64,000 bases of DNA, taken from Melastoma dodecandrum (taxonomy: Eukaryota; Streptophyta; Magnoliopsida; Myrtales; Melastomataceae). The notes under the pieces were generated by a model, which searched no databases, was not told the DNA's origin, and saw nothing but the letters and a program-made list of their open reading frames with translations. The stretch covers positions 310,001 through 374,000 of the forward strand of contig JARUPY010000495.1 of the NCBI GenBank assembly GCA_029817715.1, read 5' to 3'. The position numbers and the translations under genes are program-made. Position 1 is the stretch's first letter. The number at the start of each line of letters is the position of its first letter. Below, one piece after another: positions 10,630 to 22,093 of this stretch.

Positions 10630-13046
10630 ATGGCATCGGCTCCGTATGTGGCGAGCTTGCTAGATATGTGGGTCGTGTGGAACATCCGAGGTCTCATGAT
10701 ACTCAGCCTTTCCATGCAACTGCTTCTTGCCATCATCTCCCCTCTCCGGAGGAAAACGTCCAACCGTTGGGTCATTATGATGATATGGTCAGCATACTTC
10801 TTATCAGATTGGGCTGCCATATTCGCTTTTGGGCTGATCTCGAATGCCAGATTGAAGAACCCCACTTCCCCTTTGCAAGTTAACCAAGATCTCCTGGCAT
10901 TCTGGTCTGCCTTTCTTCTAATACACTTGGGGGGGCCGGATTCCATCACTGCTTATGCGTTAGAGGATAATACGCTGTGGATGCGCCACTTGGTCGGCCT
11001 TGTAGTCCAAATACTCGCCTTCCTCAACATCTTTGTTAAGACACTCCCGGATAACAAGCTTCGTGTGCCGACAATCCTGATCGCTATTGCCGGCACCATC
11101 AAGTATGGGGAGAGGACCAGAGCATTGTATCTTGCAAGTGTTGAGAATCTTAAGGAGTCAGTGTTGAAATCCCGCTGCCTTCATCTGAAAAGCAACATTA
11201 CGAGGCCACAAGGGGCATCAACCCAGTCCAATATCGGTTCCAGCAATAACGGTGAAGACACCCTCGGAAAGAGACTCGAGATGGCCTTCCACTACTTCCA
11301 AATATTCAGGGGTCTGGTCGTCGACATGATGCCAGAACATTCCGAGTGGCTCGAGAGCCGAGATTGTTTCCTGAACAAAGATGCTCGGGCGACATTCGAT
11401 ATTTTGAAGATGGAGCTGAAGTTCTTCTATGAGGTGTTCTACACCAAGGTCCTTGCGGCCGACTCCGCTTGGGGAGTGCTCATCCGCAGTCTGGCCTTTT
11501 ACAATGTCCTCGTCGCCCTGATTATGTTTTGCCTAATTAAGAAAGCGGGGATTCAAGGGGTCGATGTTCGAATCACTTACTCGTTGCTAGGTGGAGTGAT
11601 TGCTTTGGATTCAGCGAGCGAGATACTGCTAGTGAGGTCAAATTGGACCAGTGTCGGTACCACATACCTCGGATGCCAAATTATTGGCCATGGACTAGTC
11701 TTACTTTTCATAGTAGGCGTGGCCATGACGTGCATAGTCAGCTGTGCTACTGTTGTTTGCTGCAGAACCGTTGCATTTCAGGAATGGTCAGAGAGTACAG
11801 GGGCGCTGAGCATTTTAGGGCGTGCTTTCGAGGAGTCTCGTCCGAGGAAAGGATCCAAGTTATGTGATTATTGGCGTAAAATCAACGGTACAATCTTAGC
11901 CCCTTTTAATTTATATTCTCGTTTTACTAGACTCGTATCACTATTCTCTTCAATTTTGAATACAGAATGGAAAGAAAACGAGTTTATTTCCATTCAAGTT
12001 TGAAATTAAATTTGTATCAAAGGAATGATTTTACGTTCTCTTGTGCTAAATACATGATGAATATAAATAGATAAAACTGAAAAATCTAAGTCCTATTTAT
12101 TAAGTGCATTCTTTTTTCTGTCTTAATTGCTTAAAATTATGAAAAAGTCAAATATTGAGTACTAGATTTGGAGGTGTTTGTTAGTATTTGGTAATTTGCA
12201 TTAACTATTTATATTGTTCCAATAATATGTCTTTATGGGTTAATCGGTCAAGGTATAAAAAGAAAACCTTTTTCAGGTAAGATCAACGACAAGATGGGGG
12301 TAGTCATCCTCACCAAATTGCCATATCAATGGAAGCACAACCTCGACATGGAACTGTGGGACTTCGTGTTTAGTGAATTGAAAGAAAAAGCTAGGTGCGC
12401 TGAAGATGTGGACAAGGTAAGGGCGGTATACGAGGCAAGGGGTGAAGGTCCACTTTCCACCGAAAATTTAGCGAACTTAAGACGCTTTGTAGATGATTTT
12501 GAGTTTGAACATAGCATCCTCATCTGGCATTGCGCAACTGAGATCTGTTATCGGGTTGATGCACATGTTGACGGGGAGAACAACAATGGAAGGAAGTTCA
12601 GCAAGGTCCTTTCAGATTACATGACATATCTTTTGATCAAGCAACCAAAGCTAATGTCCCCCGTGGCAGGGATCGAGGAAATAAGGTATAGCGAAACCAT
12701 TGCCGAGGCAAAGGATATAGGCAAGAGACAATCCACGGAGACCTTGGAGCAATTTTGCAGGAATACACTGGATGAGCATACTGGCACTGCTGAATCCGAT
12801 GAAAGAGGATCAAGTGGTAAGTCCGTGTTACCTGACGCGTGCACCCTAGCCCAAATTCTAAAGCAAAAAGGTACGACGAAGTGGGACGTGATTAGCAAGG
12901 TATGGGTGGAGGTGTTGTTATATACGGCTGGCCACTGTCGAGCAGACTCGCATGTACGCCTGTTGAGCGAGGGTGGGGAGTTCATATCTTTCGTATGGCT
13001 GTTGATGGCTCACATGGGGATAATAGCACGCTTTCCTACGGAGTAA
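10630..13046 (+). CDS. DUF4220/DUF594 membrane protein, copy B (intact, 2 exons)
   Basis: Exon 1 is 10630-11887 and exon 2 is 12277-13046, giving about 675 aa. The protein starts MASAPYVASLLDMWVVWNIR. Hydrophobic segments lie near residues 18-37, 45-70, 88-103, 117-140, 285-305, 315-330 and 345-372, which is the multi-pass DUF4220 pattern. Exon 2 ends with the DUF594 signature ADSHVRLLSEGGEFISFVWL. The splice is phase 1 (AACG|gt...cag|GTAAG) and restores an uninterrupted frame; reading through the intron ends at 12003. The family is plant-specific, probably membrane-bound, and has no established biochemical function. Length is normal for the family. Exon 2 read alone would look like a separate 250-aa gene, but copy E has the same arrangement. 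Confidence 0.9.
11888..12276 (+). other. Intron of copy B (389 bp, phase 1)
   Basis: The donor GTACAATCTTAGCCCC and acceptor TTTTTCAG bracket an AT-rich segment. The first ~40 intron bases are almost identical to those of copy E. The splice joins N-G-K-I-N-D-K-M in frame. The boundary was chosen because copies B, D and E all give a continuous protein with the same donor. Confidence 0.85.
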
Positions 13047-13108
13047 GGAGCTGTGACGTCAGAAGTTCTGTCAACCCACTTATTGGTGAATATGTGTAAT
13101 TTGTATTA

Positions 13109-13114
13109 AATAAA
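13109..13114 (+). terminator. Poly(A) signal, copy B
   Basis: AATAAA lies 63 bases after the stop codon, within TTGTATTAAATAAAAG. The same context follows copy E at 50224-50229, so the 3' end is conserved between the two intact genes. Confidence 0.65.
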
Positions 13115-13239
13115 AGGGTAATTTGGCAATTTGTTATCCGCATTTTCATTGTTTTTGCTTTCAGTAAAAGAATTGTTTTCCGTGGCATTTGTCATTGGGC
13201 TGGGCAGGTTTTGCGTATGTCGGGCGGCCTCAATAATAA

Positions 13240-13252
13240 TAATAATAATTTA
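13240..13252. repeat. ATA microsatellite
   Basis: A short run of AAT/ATA triplets, downstream of copy B. Confidence 0.6.
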
Positions 13253-13345
13253 TTTTTACTCATCATATGGAAATACAATTTAAATTTGTTGGTCTAACAA
13301 TTTTTTCAAGTAGCTTAAATAAGTCTGAGCTAGTTGAAACAATTT

Positions 13346-13816
13346 TCATAAATCCCAACATACGCAGCTCGGCGTCTCCCTGTACATGTTCACTGGACAA
13401 GCCTCGTCTAATACGGAAAGAATTGCTTTGCGGCTAGTCTCGTGGGGAAGATTGTTGGCACACGATACTTCGAAGATGACAAAGAAAATGAAAATGACCA
13501 CACAAAAAATACCTTTCCCCCAAAAATTAGCCTTGAGGTAGGAGTTCTGATATGTGGAAATAGTCCCACATCCGCAGGGCCAATGGCACTCTCCCTGGAA
13601 AGCCCTTAACAAATGGTATCCGAGCGACGTCGCTGTCGTCCTTATCCCAGAAAGGTTGGGAGGCAATTTCCTCCGTGGGAAGGAAGAACCAACAAGATGA
13701 GATCCTAGGTCAAGGAGCCAAAATAATGACGTTGATGTACTTGTGGTTGCCCTTTTTGCTGAAATATTCAATTCATAAATTAGATGAGTATACCCTTGTG
13801 GTTGCCCTCTATGCAT
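13346..13816 (-). other. Unidentified 156-codon ORF with a hydrophobic segment
   Basis: The minus-strand frame encodes a hydrophobic helix near its C-terminal third (IFCVVIFIFFVIFEVSC) preceded by CHWPCGCGTI. Related DNA, with the helix in a different broken context, lies at 3182-3364. The hydrophobic stretch could be a signal anchor. No family is recognised. Because the related copy is broken, this may itself be a fragment. Confidence 0.3.
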
Positions 13817-13959
13817 GCGTCGTAGGACTATATAATGATTGCGATCACTCTCTTCATAACCCGATAACCGATTTAGGACTTGAAAGCAGCCCTTACTTAG
13901 GAAGTGTTTTGTTACCTATGTACGTTACCAAAGGAAAAAATGAACTCTGCTGAGAGTAT

Positions 13960-14585
13960 TTTCCAACCTTTGCAGGAGAGAGATTTTGTAATATGGACAG
14001 AGATGATCACTGTGTTAGAATTTTATTTTAACCTTTATTAAATTTAATTTATGTTTATAAAATTCTTATTAGGCTATAATCAATTACCGATTTCAGTTTT
14101 TATAAAATAGGCTGTATTACGATATATGAGACAATGCATGATAGCCCATTTTGGTTTTGGGTGATCTATGGGCTTTTGCGACATCTCGAGTTTTTTTTGT
14201 TATTGATGTGGGCTGGACGACATTCGGTGTAGGCCCAGTGTGTTGACGTAAGCCCGTGATGGAAGGGTCCGTCACACTTTATCTAAACAGGTGTTAGGTC
14301 CCCTCTCCCACTTGCCCTAACCCTAATAGAGGTGCTCCATCGGCCGTCGGCAAGTCAGGGAGAGGAAGACCCTGATCACCGTCCTCGTGTTGTTTTTTGC
14401 ATATCTCTTCAGGCAATGATCCGACAATTGAGATCGAGATGATGACGGAGTCTAAAGGCCTAATAATATGGTTTTATGGAGGTACGTTAATCATAGCTAT
14501 GTTTCCGCACTCTTTCGTGTCATAAATTCGATTGCGGTGATCCTGGGTTGGATTAAATTATCTTACACATTGCTCACTCAAGACT
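13960..14585. other. Intergenic, no gene recognised
   Basis: AT-rich spacer. A more GC-rich part (about 14270-14420) contains CTTGCCCTAACCCTAATAGA, but I find no terminal repeat or coding frame that would name it. Confidence 0.4.
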
Positions 14586-14589
14586 GGGC

Positions 14590-15010
14590 AATTCTGGGGG
14601 TGCATTTAATTATTTTGCTGGCTTGTTCATGGAAGGCCATAAGGTTGATAGTTTTGCTATCGATGGGGCATTAAGTGCATCTGCTGATCTGATAACTCAT
14701 AATCAGGGAGTGATCATTCACTCTCTGTTTGTCAAGGCAGGATTGGGAATGGATATGGCTACAGGTGGTAGTTTGGTCAATATGTACACAAAAAATGGGG
14801 ACCTTCAATCTGCAGATTCCATCTTCAGTGAAGATTTAGATGCGGATTTGATGTGTTGGAACTCAATTCTTGGAGGATGTGGCGACCATGGATTGGAAAA
14901 AATGGTCTTAATGATCTTTGAACAAATCCTTTCGCATGGTCTGGTTCCAGGTCGAGTGACCTTTTTTGTCTTCTTTCTTCACTTGCAGCCGCAATTTCTC
15001 GATTAAAAAA
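14590..15010 (+). pseudogene. PPR-repeat gene fragment
   Basis: The frame through 14623-15006 reads typical PPR sequence: IIHSLFVKAGLGMDMATGGS, then LVNMYTKNGDLQSADSIFSE, then WNSILGGCGDHG and IFEQILSHGLVPGRVTF. These are about three 35-residue PPR units of the organellar RNA-binding type. The reading continues upstream of the ATG (SGGAFNYFAGLF), so 14623 is not a true start. After VTF the frame shifts at a T-run and ends. A full PPR gene has many more repeats, so this is an isolated broken piece. Confidence 0.75.
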
Positions 15011-15019
15011 AAATTATTG

Positions 15020-15490
15020 TGTAATTGCATAGAGGAATTTGATATCAATCCTAGTGTTGGCATATATGATCATCCGTGGCATGAAGACGTTGCATCTCCA
15101 TGTGCAACAGCAAAATTTAACTACACGGGATGGTTGAAACTTTAGAGGCACATCGTAAGGTAAACGACATGCTCTATTCATTTTCTTCCTTGTTTGAGTA
15201 TATCAGTGAATTGGGCAATGACAACATATACACAGTGACTTCCTTGCTGGAGCATGCGCTCTTGGATGGGGTTTCTGGTCCACCGCCAGGAGGTGGCATC
15301 TGCAGTCAAGCATATGGCGTTAGGAGTCGCAAGGCTTGGTTACAAGGATGCGCTGATTTACCTGCTCAACTACATATGGCTCAACATCATTGAGACATCT
15401 CTATTCGTCCTCATTGCAGTCATGAAGGCCACGGCGAGAATGGGGTTGACATTGGGTCCTGCCTTGGTGTGGAATTATTACTTGTAGGAG
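15020..15490 (+). pseudogene. Unidentified coding fragment(s)
   Basis: Several overlapping + frames look protein-like: YDHPWHEDVASPCATAKF near 15070, a leucine-rich piece at 15130-15270, and a hydrophobic end ARLGYKDALIYLLNYIWLNI followed by LVWNYYL and TAG at about 15487. The frame changes between these pieces. The last piece is the full form of the fragment at 1-70. It looks like the C-terminus of a membrane-associated protein, but I do not recognise it. It could be more than one relic. Confidence 0.35.
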
Positions 15491-16065
15491 CCCTTTCATC
15501 CAACAAAGAAACACAAGCTTTCAAATGTCCCCTTTGAGGACAAGGTTGTTCTTGAAGGGAGGTATTGATGCATGAAAACCAGTTAAACGGGACCAAGGGT
15601 TGCGTGCCGATTGGAGGGGTTGATACAAAGGCTTAAATCAAGACCCCAGCTTCAAGGGATCAGGCTCATCAAAATCCAAAAAGGATGAAACTGCGAGAAT
15701 AAGAAAATATGGAGTCTTATGTAAATAGGAAAGAATATTTAGAACGGGGTATAAGGGATGTTTATCTGTTAGTGGGGAAGTAGAGAAAAAAAGGTAAAAG
15801 AGAACAGGGCAGATAGGTGGAGAGTGCGTGTGTGTGACTGGAGCTTCGGCCGTTGCTTGAACCATCCGACTAGAGGAGATTCAGCGGTGTGTTGTGCTTT
15901 TTGGTTTTGTCTGCATCAAGTACACTTTCCTTCTTATATATTACATCGGAGGAGCCCGTTCTGATGTAGAACTAGAACTCTTTTCCATGCATCATTGCCT
16001 CTTGCAGTAATCTTGCCATATTCACATTCGCATTGATCACGAAGGTCAGGCTGCCCCCCACAGTC
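15417..16065. repeat. Duplicated block, copy 2 (partner 1-620)
   Basis: This is the partner of 1-620. The match continues into the short DUF4220 remnant and is then interrupted at 16065 by the Ty1/copia insertion. It resumes at 24349 and runs on through the upstream region of copy C. Confidence 0.8.
16061..16065. repeat. Target-site duplication, left (CAGTC)
   Basis: CAGTC directly precedes the left LTR and is repeated at 24349-24353 directly after the right LTR. The empty site is preserved in the paralogous block near 603-615 (CACAGTCGTGG), which confirms the insertion. Confidence 0.9.
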
Positions 16066-17925
16066 TGAAGGATCCGATCCTTGTCTGTTTAAGATTGATG
16101 ACATCGAATTTCATAAATTCGGTGAACAACATAAGGATCTACCTATTCAGAGTGGATTAGAACTGATGTTGTGTATAGGGAAAAAAATTATACCTTTTCT
16201 TACCTACGGATTTGGTTGATAATTCTTCTTTCCGAATCGACGACGAGCCCGATCTAGCTTTCAAAACGAAAACCTCCAAAGGTATCCACCAAAAACTCGA
16301 AAAGATGCCCGAGTGCTTTAGCTAGGAAGCACGCGAAATAAAACCGCTTCGTCTAGATCAATTCCTCTAAACCAACCGTTATTCCGAAGGATATCAATTT
16401 TTTGGTCTCCCAATCAAGGTAATAAACGATTTTCTAAAATTGTATATAACAAGCCTAATGCAAGAGACGATCACTTATAGGAAAGTCTCAGGGTTGATTT
16501 TTATTTTACTATTATTTTAAATATAATTTATATCATATATAAATATATTATAATAATAGATTACGACCAAAATATCTAGGATTAATTTATGTTATCTAAA
16601 AAATTTAAACCTAATTTTATTTAACTTTATTTCAGTGGACTATTACAATAAGTCTCTGTAAGGGCCATTGGGTGCTTCACTGGACCGAACACATCGGAGT
16701 GGATTAGCTGGAGTGGTTCATTTGCCCTATACTTGGACTCTTCATACGGAATGCCAATAACCCGGAGTGCGGCAAACAGAAAGTTGTATATAGAGAAGAA
16801 AGAAGACTAACTCCAACACTTTGACAATTATTTAGACATGTCGGCAATTTGGGTCCACCATGGTCCCTAAAAGAAGCATCGTGCCGTGAACGCCTTCTCC
16901 CCCCCGTCGTCATCACATGGCTACTACCAATGACTTCCCCTCAGTGACGGCATTCCGGTATTAGTTCTGCGCAACATAAACTGCTCGTCTATAATTAATT
17001 ATAACTTTTATCATTAATTCAGACATATGATCACAGCTATGTGTGACACGGTAAAACATTCTTTCCGTACCTGTTCTTATGCGGTGTGACCCTGTGGGAT
17101 CCCGTCACTTGGGTTATAGAATTAAACAATTTAATTCTAAAATCAAGTTTATGTCTAGCCAACATATATTGATCCCCAAACGACGCAGACAAAATACGCC
17201 GGGCAAATTGTGATCCTCAAACAACATAAACTGATTGTGTCAATTCCTTGTCACATGATGTCCATATAATCACAAGGTAAGCACGTGTCATCCTTGTCGA
17301 AGTATATATATTCTCGATTTCCCGAATATCGATCTCTTATGATTAACCATTAATCATTGTGCACATGGGATCTCTATTCATCGATGGCCCGTAGACATCA
17401 TCACTCATCATACGAGGGACAAAGGTTTCTTGATACGAACACTCTCCACATATACTCCATGTATAATGTAGCAACCACCTTTATTAATTCCAACTTTAGA
17501 GATTTTTGATGGCACCAACAAAATACATTTTACATATTGAAGAGAACTATCTCAACCATAAAATTCTAGACACACGAAATATCAATAACGCAATGTAATC
17601 TTGATATTTCATATTGGGTCATTCCAGTCACCTAAACTCATTTAGATACTTGTGTGATTAGATTGATAACTCCTTATCACATGACCTGTAAAACATGGTC
17701 ATAATCTAATCCACACACTAATCTTATTTGATAATAAGTGTCCCATTCTAATTATTAAGATTAGGGATTTTAGAGAAATCATAATAAAGATAATGGAGTT
17801 TTACAACTCAGGTCATCAACCTTCGTGATCCATATATCATGATAACTCAAGAAATGAAATGATAAAATCATCATTTATTATAAAATAAACATAAAACTGA
17901 TTGGCTACAGAACATAATGCTAACA
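16066..17925 (-). repeat. 3' LTR of copia element (1860 bp)
   Basis: In element orientation it runs TGTTAGCATTATG...GGATCCTTCA. It is 421 bp longer than the other LTR: it carries an extra segment of about 373 bp (16598-16970), and the partner lacks about 50 bp present here near 17620-17670. Confidence 0.9.
16598..16970 (-). mobile_element. Foreign copia integrase fragment inside the LTR
   Basis: This segment is absent from the partner LTR, where GTTATCT is joined directly to CATAACATAAACTGC. On the minus strand at about 16740-16630 it reads [20 protein letters not shown] followed by [14 protein letters not shown], the start of a Ty1/copia integrase core. It differs from this element's own integrase (LVHTDVCGPMSTSARGGF). 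It is therefore a piece of a different copia element captured by, or inserted in, this LTR copy. Confidence 0.75.
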
Positions 17926-17936
17926 ATCTCCCACTT
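17926..17936 (-). other. Polypurine tract of copia element
   Basis: On the minus strand this reads AAGTGGGAGAT immediately before the LTR start TGTTAGC, a standard copia arrangement. Confidence 0.85.
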
Positions 17937-18015
17937 GTTCTAGAGCCAATCGACCATTGGTCATAAACAAGTAGCCAACTTATCTAGCATCACACGTAAG
18001 TGTAATAACAATATT

Positions 18016-19950
18016 TCAATTCCAATTGCCCATGTATCTAACACCCATAGATGCAACATGCATCGTATGCTTGACTTGAGATAAAGGCTTCGTTAGCGGG
18101 TCAGCCGTGTTTGCCTTTGTGTTTACCCGAACAACTTTCACATCGCCTCGTTCGACAATCTCACGGATGAGATGATAACGTCTCAAAACATGCTTAGATT
18201 TCTGGTGCGATCTAGGTTCTCTAGCTTGTGCTATCGCTCCATTGTTGTCACAATAAAGTTCAATCGGACCAAAAACACTAGGCACTATGCCAAGTTCTGA
18301 CACAAGCTTTCGAATCCAACACCCTTCCTTCGCCGCTTCTGAAACAGCTATATTTTCTGCCTCGGTGGTTGAATCTGCTGTAGTTTCCTGCTTAGAACTT
18401 TTCCAGCTCACAGCACCTCCATTTAAGATGAATATGTATCCCGATTGAGATCGAGAATCATCAGGATCCGATTGAAAACTAGCATCAGTGTAACCTCTTA
18501 CAACAAGCTCAGTATCCCCGTCGAAGACTAGAAAATTATCCTTAGTTCTTCTTAAGTACTTGAGAATATTCTTGACAGCTCTCCAATGACCCATACCAAG
18601 ATTTGCTTGATGTCGACTAGTTGCACTCAAAGCATAGGCGATATCAGGGCGCGTGCATATCATGGCGTACATAATAGAACCAATTGTCGATGCATATGGG
18701 ATTCTACTCATCGCATCTAGTTCATCAGGTGTCAACGGACACTGCTTCTTACTAAGATATACACCATGTGACATCGGAAGAAACCCCTTCTTGGATTCAT
18801 CCATGTTAAATCTTTTTAACATTTTGTCGATATATGCATCTTGGCCTAATCCAATAAGTCTATTCGATCTATCCCGATAGATTCGAATACCTAATACATA
18901 AGTAGCATCGCCCAAGTCTTTCATCGAGAACACTTTCATTAATGATGACTTAACAAATCCCAGTAGAGATACATCATTCCCAATCAAAAGTATGTCATCC
19001 ACATATAAGACTAGGAATATAATTGAGCTCCCACTAATCTTCTTGTATAAACAAGGTTCCTCTTCACATTTGACGAAATCAAACATTTTAATTTCTTTGT
19101 CAAACCGAATGTTCCAACTCTGGGATGCTTGCTTCAGTCCATAGATGGATCGTTGAAGCTTACACACCTTTCCACTATCAATTGAATCGACAAAACCTTC
19201 GGGTTGTGTCATATACACATCCTCTTCTAAATCACCATTTAAAAAGGCAGTTTTGACATCCATTTGCCATATCTCATAGTCATAGAATGCGGCGATAGCT
19301 AGAAGTATCCGTATTGATTTTAACATAGCCACGGGCGAAAAAGTCTCGTCATAATCAACTCCTTGAATTTGACGAAAACCCTTTGCTACTAACCGAGCTT
19401 TGTAAATAGTCAAGTTGCCATCCACATCGGTCTTTCTTTTAAAGACACATTTGTTTTCAATGGGTCTAACCCCTTGAGGTGGTTCAACCAAGTTCCAAAC
19501 CTGATTATCGTACATGGATTGCATTTCGGATTTCATAGCTTTGAGCCATTCTCCAGAGTCGGGTCTATTCATTGCTTCTTTATAGGTTAGAGGGTGGTCT
19601 TCGGTATCTGATATCGTCACCTCACAAAATTCTATATACCTCTTTGGTGGTTGAGACACTCTCGTGGATCTCCTCAGAGTCTCCATTGGTGTAATCTCAG
19701 GTTTAGGAATATTATCCACAACTACTTGTGGTATTGGATATTCTTGAACTTGAGTCAAGAACTCCTGAGAGGATCTTTGAACATCTACCTCAACCACTTG
19801 AGGTGTTGGTTCAGTATTACTCCCACTATTCCCCACATCAAACGATTGGAACACATGATCATGGATGATCATGTCGCCTGGTGATGTTTCTTGAACCTCT
19901 TCAAGGTTAATATCACTTTGACTAGTTCTTGCGAGAAACTCTTTCTCCTA
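18016..19950 (-). pseudogene. Copia pol, RT and RNase H part
   Basis: The 618-codon frame (19872-18016) carries reverse transcriptase, beginning around PIENKCVFKRKTDVDGNL, with KTAFLNGDLEEDVYM and the YVDD active site (VLYVDDILLIGND) near 19000. RNase H follows, with the conserved YCDNNGAIAQA and KHVLRRYHLIRE motifs near 18230. The frame continues upstream past the first ATG to a TAG at about 19948, which separates it from the integrase part. In intact relatives this is one continuous polyprotein, so the stop is a disabling mutation. Confidence 0.9.
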
Positions 19951-21660
19951 GAATACTCCATGTCGAGCAACAACAATCTTGTTTTCAGACGGGTAATAAA
20001 AATAATATCCTCTAGTCTCTTTCGGATAACCTATAAAGAAACATTTGTCTGATTTGGGTTCAAGTTTGTCTGATATCAATCTTTTAACAAAAGACCGGCA
20101 ACCCCAAATTTTAAGAAAAGACATTGATGGAACCTTTCCAGACCATAACTGGTATGGTGTCTTCTCTACAGACTTAGATGGAACCCTATTAAGTAAAAAT
20201 GCGGCGGTTTCTAATGCGTAACTCCAAAGGTTTATCGGTAGACTTGTCCCGCTCATCATAGAACGAACCATATCCAACAAGGTTCTATTCCTCCTCTCAG
20301 ATACACCATTCCATTGCGGTGTTCCTGGAGGTGTGAGTTGGGAAACTATTCCGCACTCCCTTAGATAAGCTTGAAATTCCAAACTCAAGTATTCACCTTC
20401 ACGATCCGATCGTAAAGTTTTAACTTTCTTTTCGAGTTGGTTCTCAACTTCACTTTTGAATTCTTTGAACTTTTCAAAGGCTTCAGATTTTTGCCTCATT
20501 AAATAGACATAGCCGTATCTACTTAAGTCGTCGGTAAAGGTTATGAAGTATCGAAAACCTCCTCTAGCAGAAGTACTCATGGGTCCACATACATCAGTAT
20601 GTACAAGTTCCAATAAGTTACTTGCTCTTTCACCTTCCCTTTTGAACGGCGCTTTAGTCATTTTACCAATCAAACAAGATTCGCACCTGTCTATAGACTC
20701 CAAGTTGAGATTACCAAGAACTCCAAGTTCTTGCAATTTCTTGATGCGACTCTCATTTATATGACCTAAGCGATGATGCCATATGTGAGTCATACTCTCA
20801 TGGGAAGACTTGAGTTTTTTGTTATTAACATTATAAATGGGCTTCTCCATGTCTAGCACATATAAACCATCTTTCATGTAAGATGATCCATAAAACACAC
20901 CATCTCTGTAGGTAGAACAACATTTGTTCTTTATGATAAATTCAAACCCATCGGTGTCCAAACACGAAACAGAGATAATGTTCCTAGAAATGGATGGAAC
21001 AAAATAAACATTATTTAGGTTTATTTCAAGTCCACTTGGTAAATGCAACTCAACATATCCCACGAAGAGGCTCGCAACACTTGCTCCATTTCCAACGCGG
21101 AGTTGCACTTCACCCTTCCTTAGCATCCTCCTTTCTCTAAGTGCCTTCATATTTGAACAAATATGAGCACATGATCCAGTATCTAATACCCAATCATCAA
21201 AAGAAGTAGCTAAGTTGATTTCAATAACAAACATACCTGACTGCTTGGTTGGAACATTTCCTGCCTTCTTGTCATCAAGGTACTTGGGACAGTTTCTCTT
21301 CCAATGTCCAATTCCATGACAATAGAAGCATTCGGCGCCCTTGGCAACCTTTGCCTTCTTCACCTTAGGTTGTGGCAAAATCGCCATTTTGCCCTTTCCG
21401 TTCGGAGCTTTACGCTTACCTTTATAATTCCCTTTCTTGGTGCTTTCCGACCCCGAGCTTACAACCAAAACCGATGAAGAACCCTTCTTCATGTCGGCAT
21501 CAGCGGTTTTAAGCATTCCATGCAACTCCTCGAGACTCTTATCCATATCATTCATATGGTAATTCATAATGAATCCCGAAAAACTCTTCGGGAGGGAATT
21601 CTGTGGCCAACGATTGTTCCACAGGATGGTTAAGTCTTTCCAGTTTCCGCAATAAGACAA
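19948..21660 (-). pseudogene. Copia gag end, protease and integrase part
   Basis: The frame carries the gag zinc knuckle CFYCHGIGHWKRNC (about 21330-21289), the aspartic protease motif VLDTGSCAHIC (about 21190), the GAG-pre-integrase HHRLGH (about 20790), and the integrase core with HTDVCGP, FTDDLSRYGYVYL and the GVSERRNRT glutamate (about 20660-20250). It ends at a TAG at about 19948. At its 5' end it is out of frame with the gag start: a frameshift lies near 21590-21660, where SLPKSF and PPEEFF alternative readings overlap. Confidence 0.9.
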
Positions 21661-22093
21661 ACATTTTGAGCAAATGGGTACTAACGGAACTCCCTTCCGA
21701 CATCTTGCAAGATAAGAGATCCTGAATCACCTTGTATCACTCAACTCTTGCTTTTTCTTGAAACATTTTCTTGAGCTTGTTCATGATGAAATATGAGTTT
21801 TGATACAGAAACTCTTTCTGTAACTCAGACTCCATCATTGAAAGCAAGAGAGTCTGCACCTCATGCTCATCATCAAGGTGTTTCCTGTATTTAGCGATAT
21901 CATCTGATGTAATATCACCAGTCGGCTGCTCGGGTAAAGGAACATCAAGAACATATTCCTTACGCTCATATCTGAGAACAATTCCCATTTGACGAGACCA
22001 ATCCAGGAAGTTAGTCCCATCCGAGCGCAGACGTTCTTTTTCCAACAAAGAACGAAAAAATGAATTTTGAGGCGTGTTCGCAGACGTAGACAT
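21548..22093 (-). pseudogene. Copia gag, N-terminal part
   Basis: The frame starts MSTSANTPQNSFFRSLLEKE at 22093 and shows the copia gag core (FLDWSRQMGIVLRYERKEY, then SYFIMNKLKKMFQEKARVE). A TGA at 21737 replaces a probable arginine codon, and the same frame continues to 21548 (DLLSCKMSEGSSVSTHLL). A frameshift then joins it to the zinc-knuckle frame. Gag forms the virus-like particle; this copy could not make it. Confidence 0.85.

Noticed and set aside
12294..13046. Separate gene starting at ATG 12294 (and similarly at 40588 and 49354)
   Set aside because: Splicing to the upstream exon gives one continuous DUF4220/DUF594 protein of normal length in B, D and E. The ATG at 49354 lies in intron sequence.
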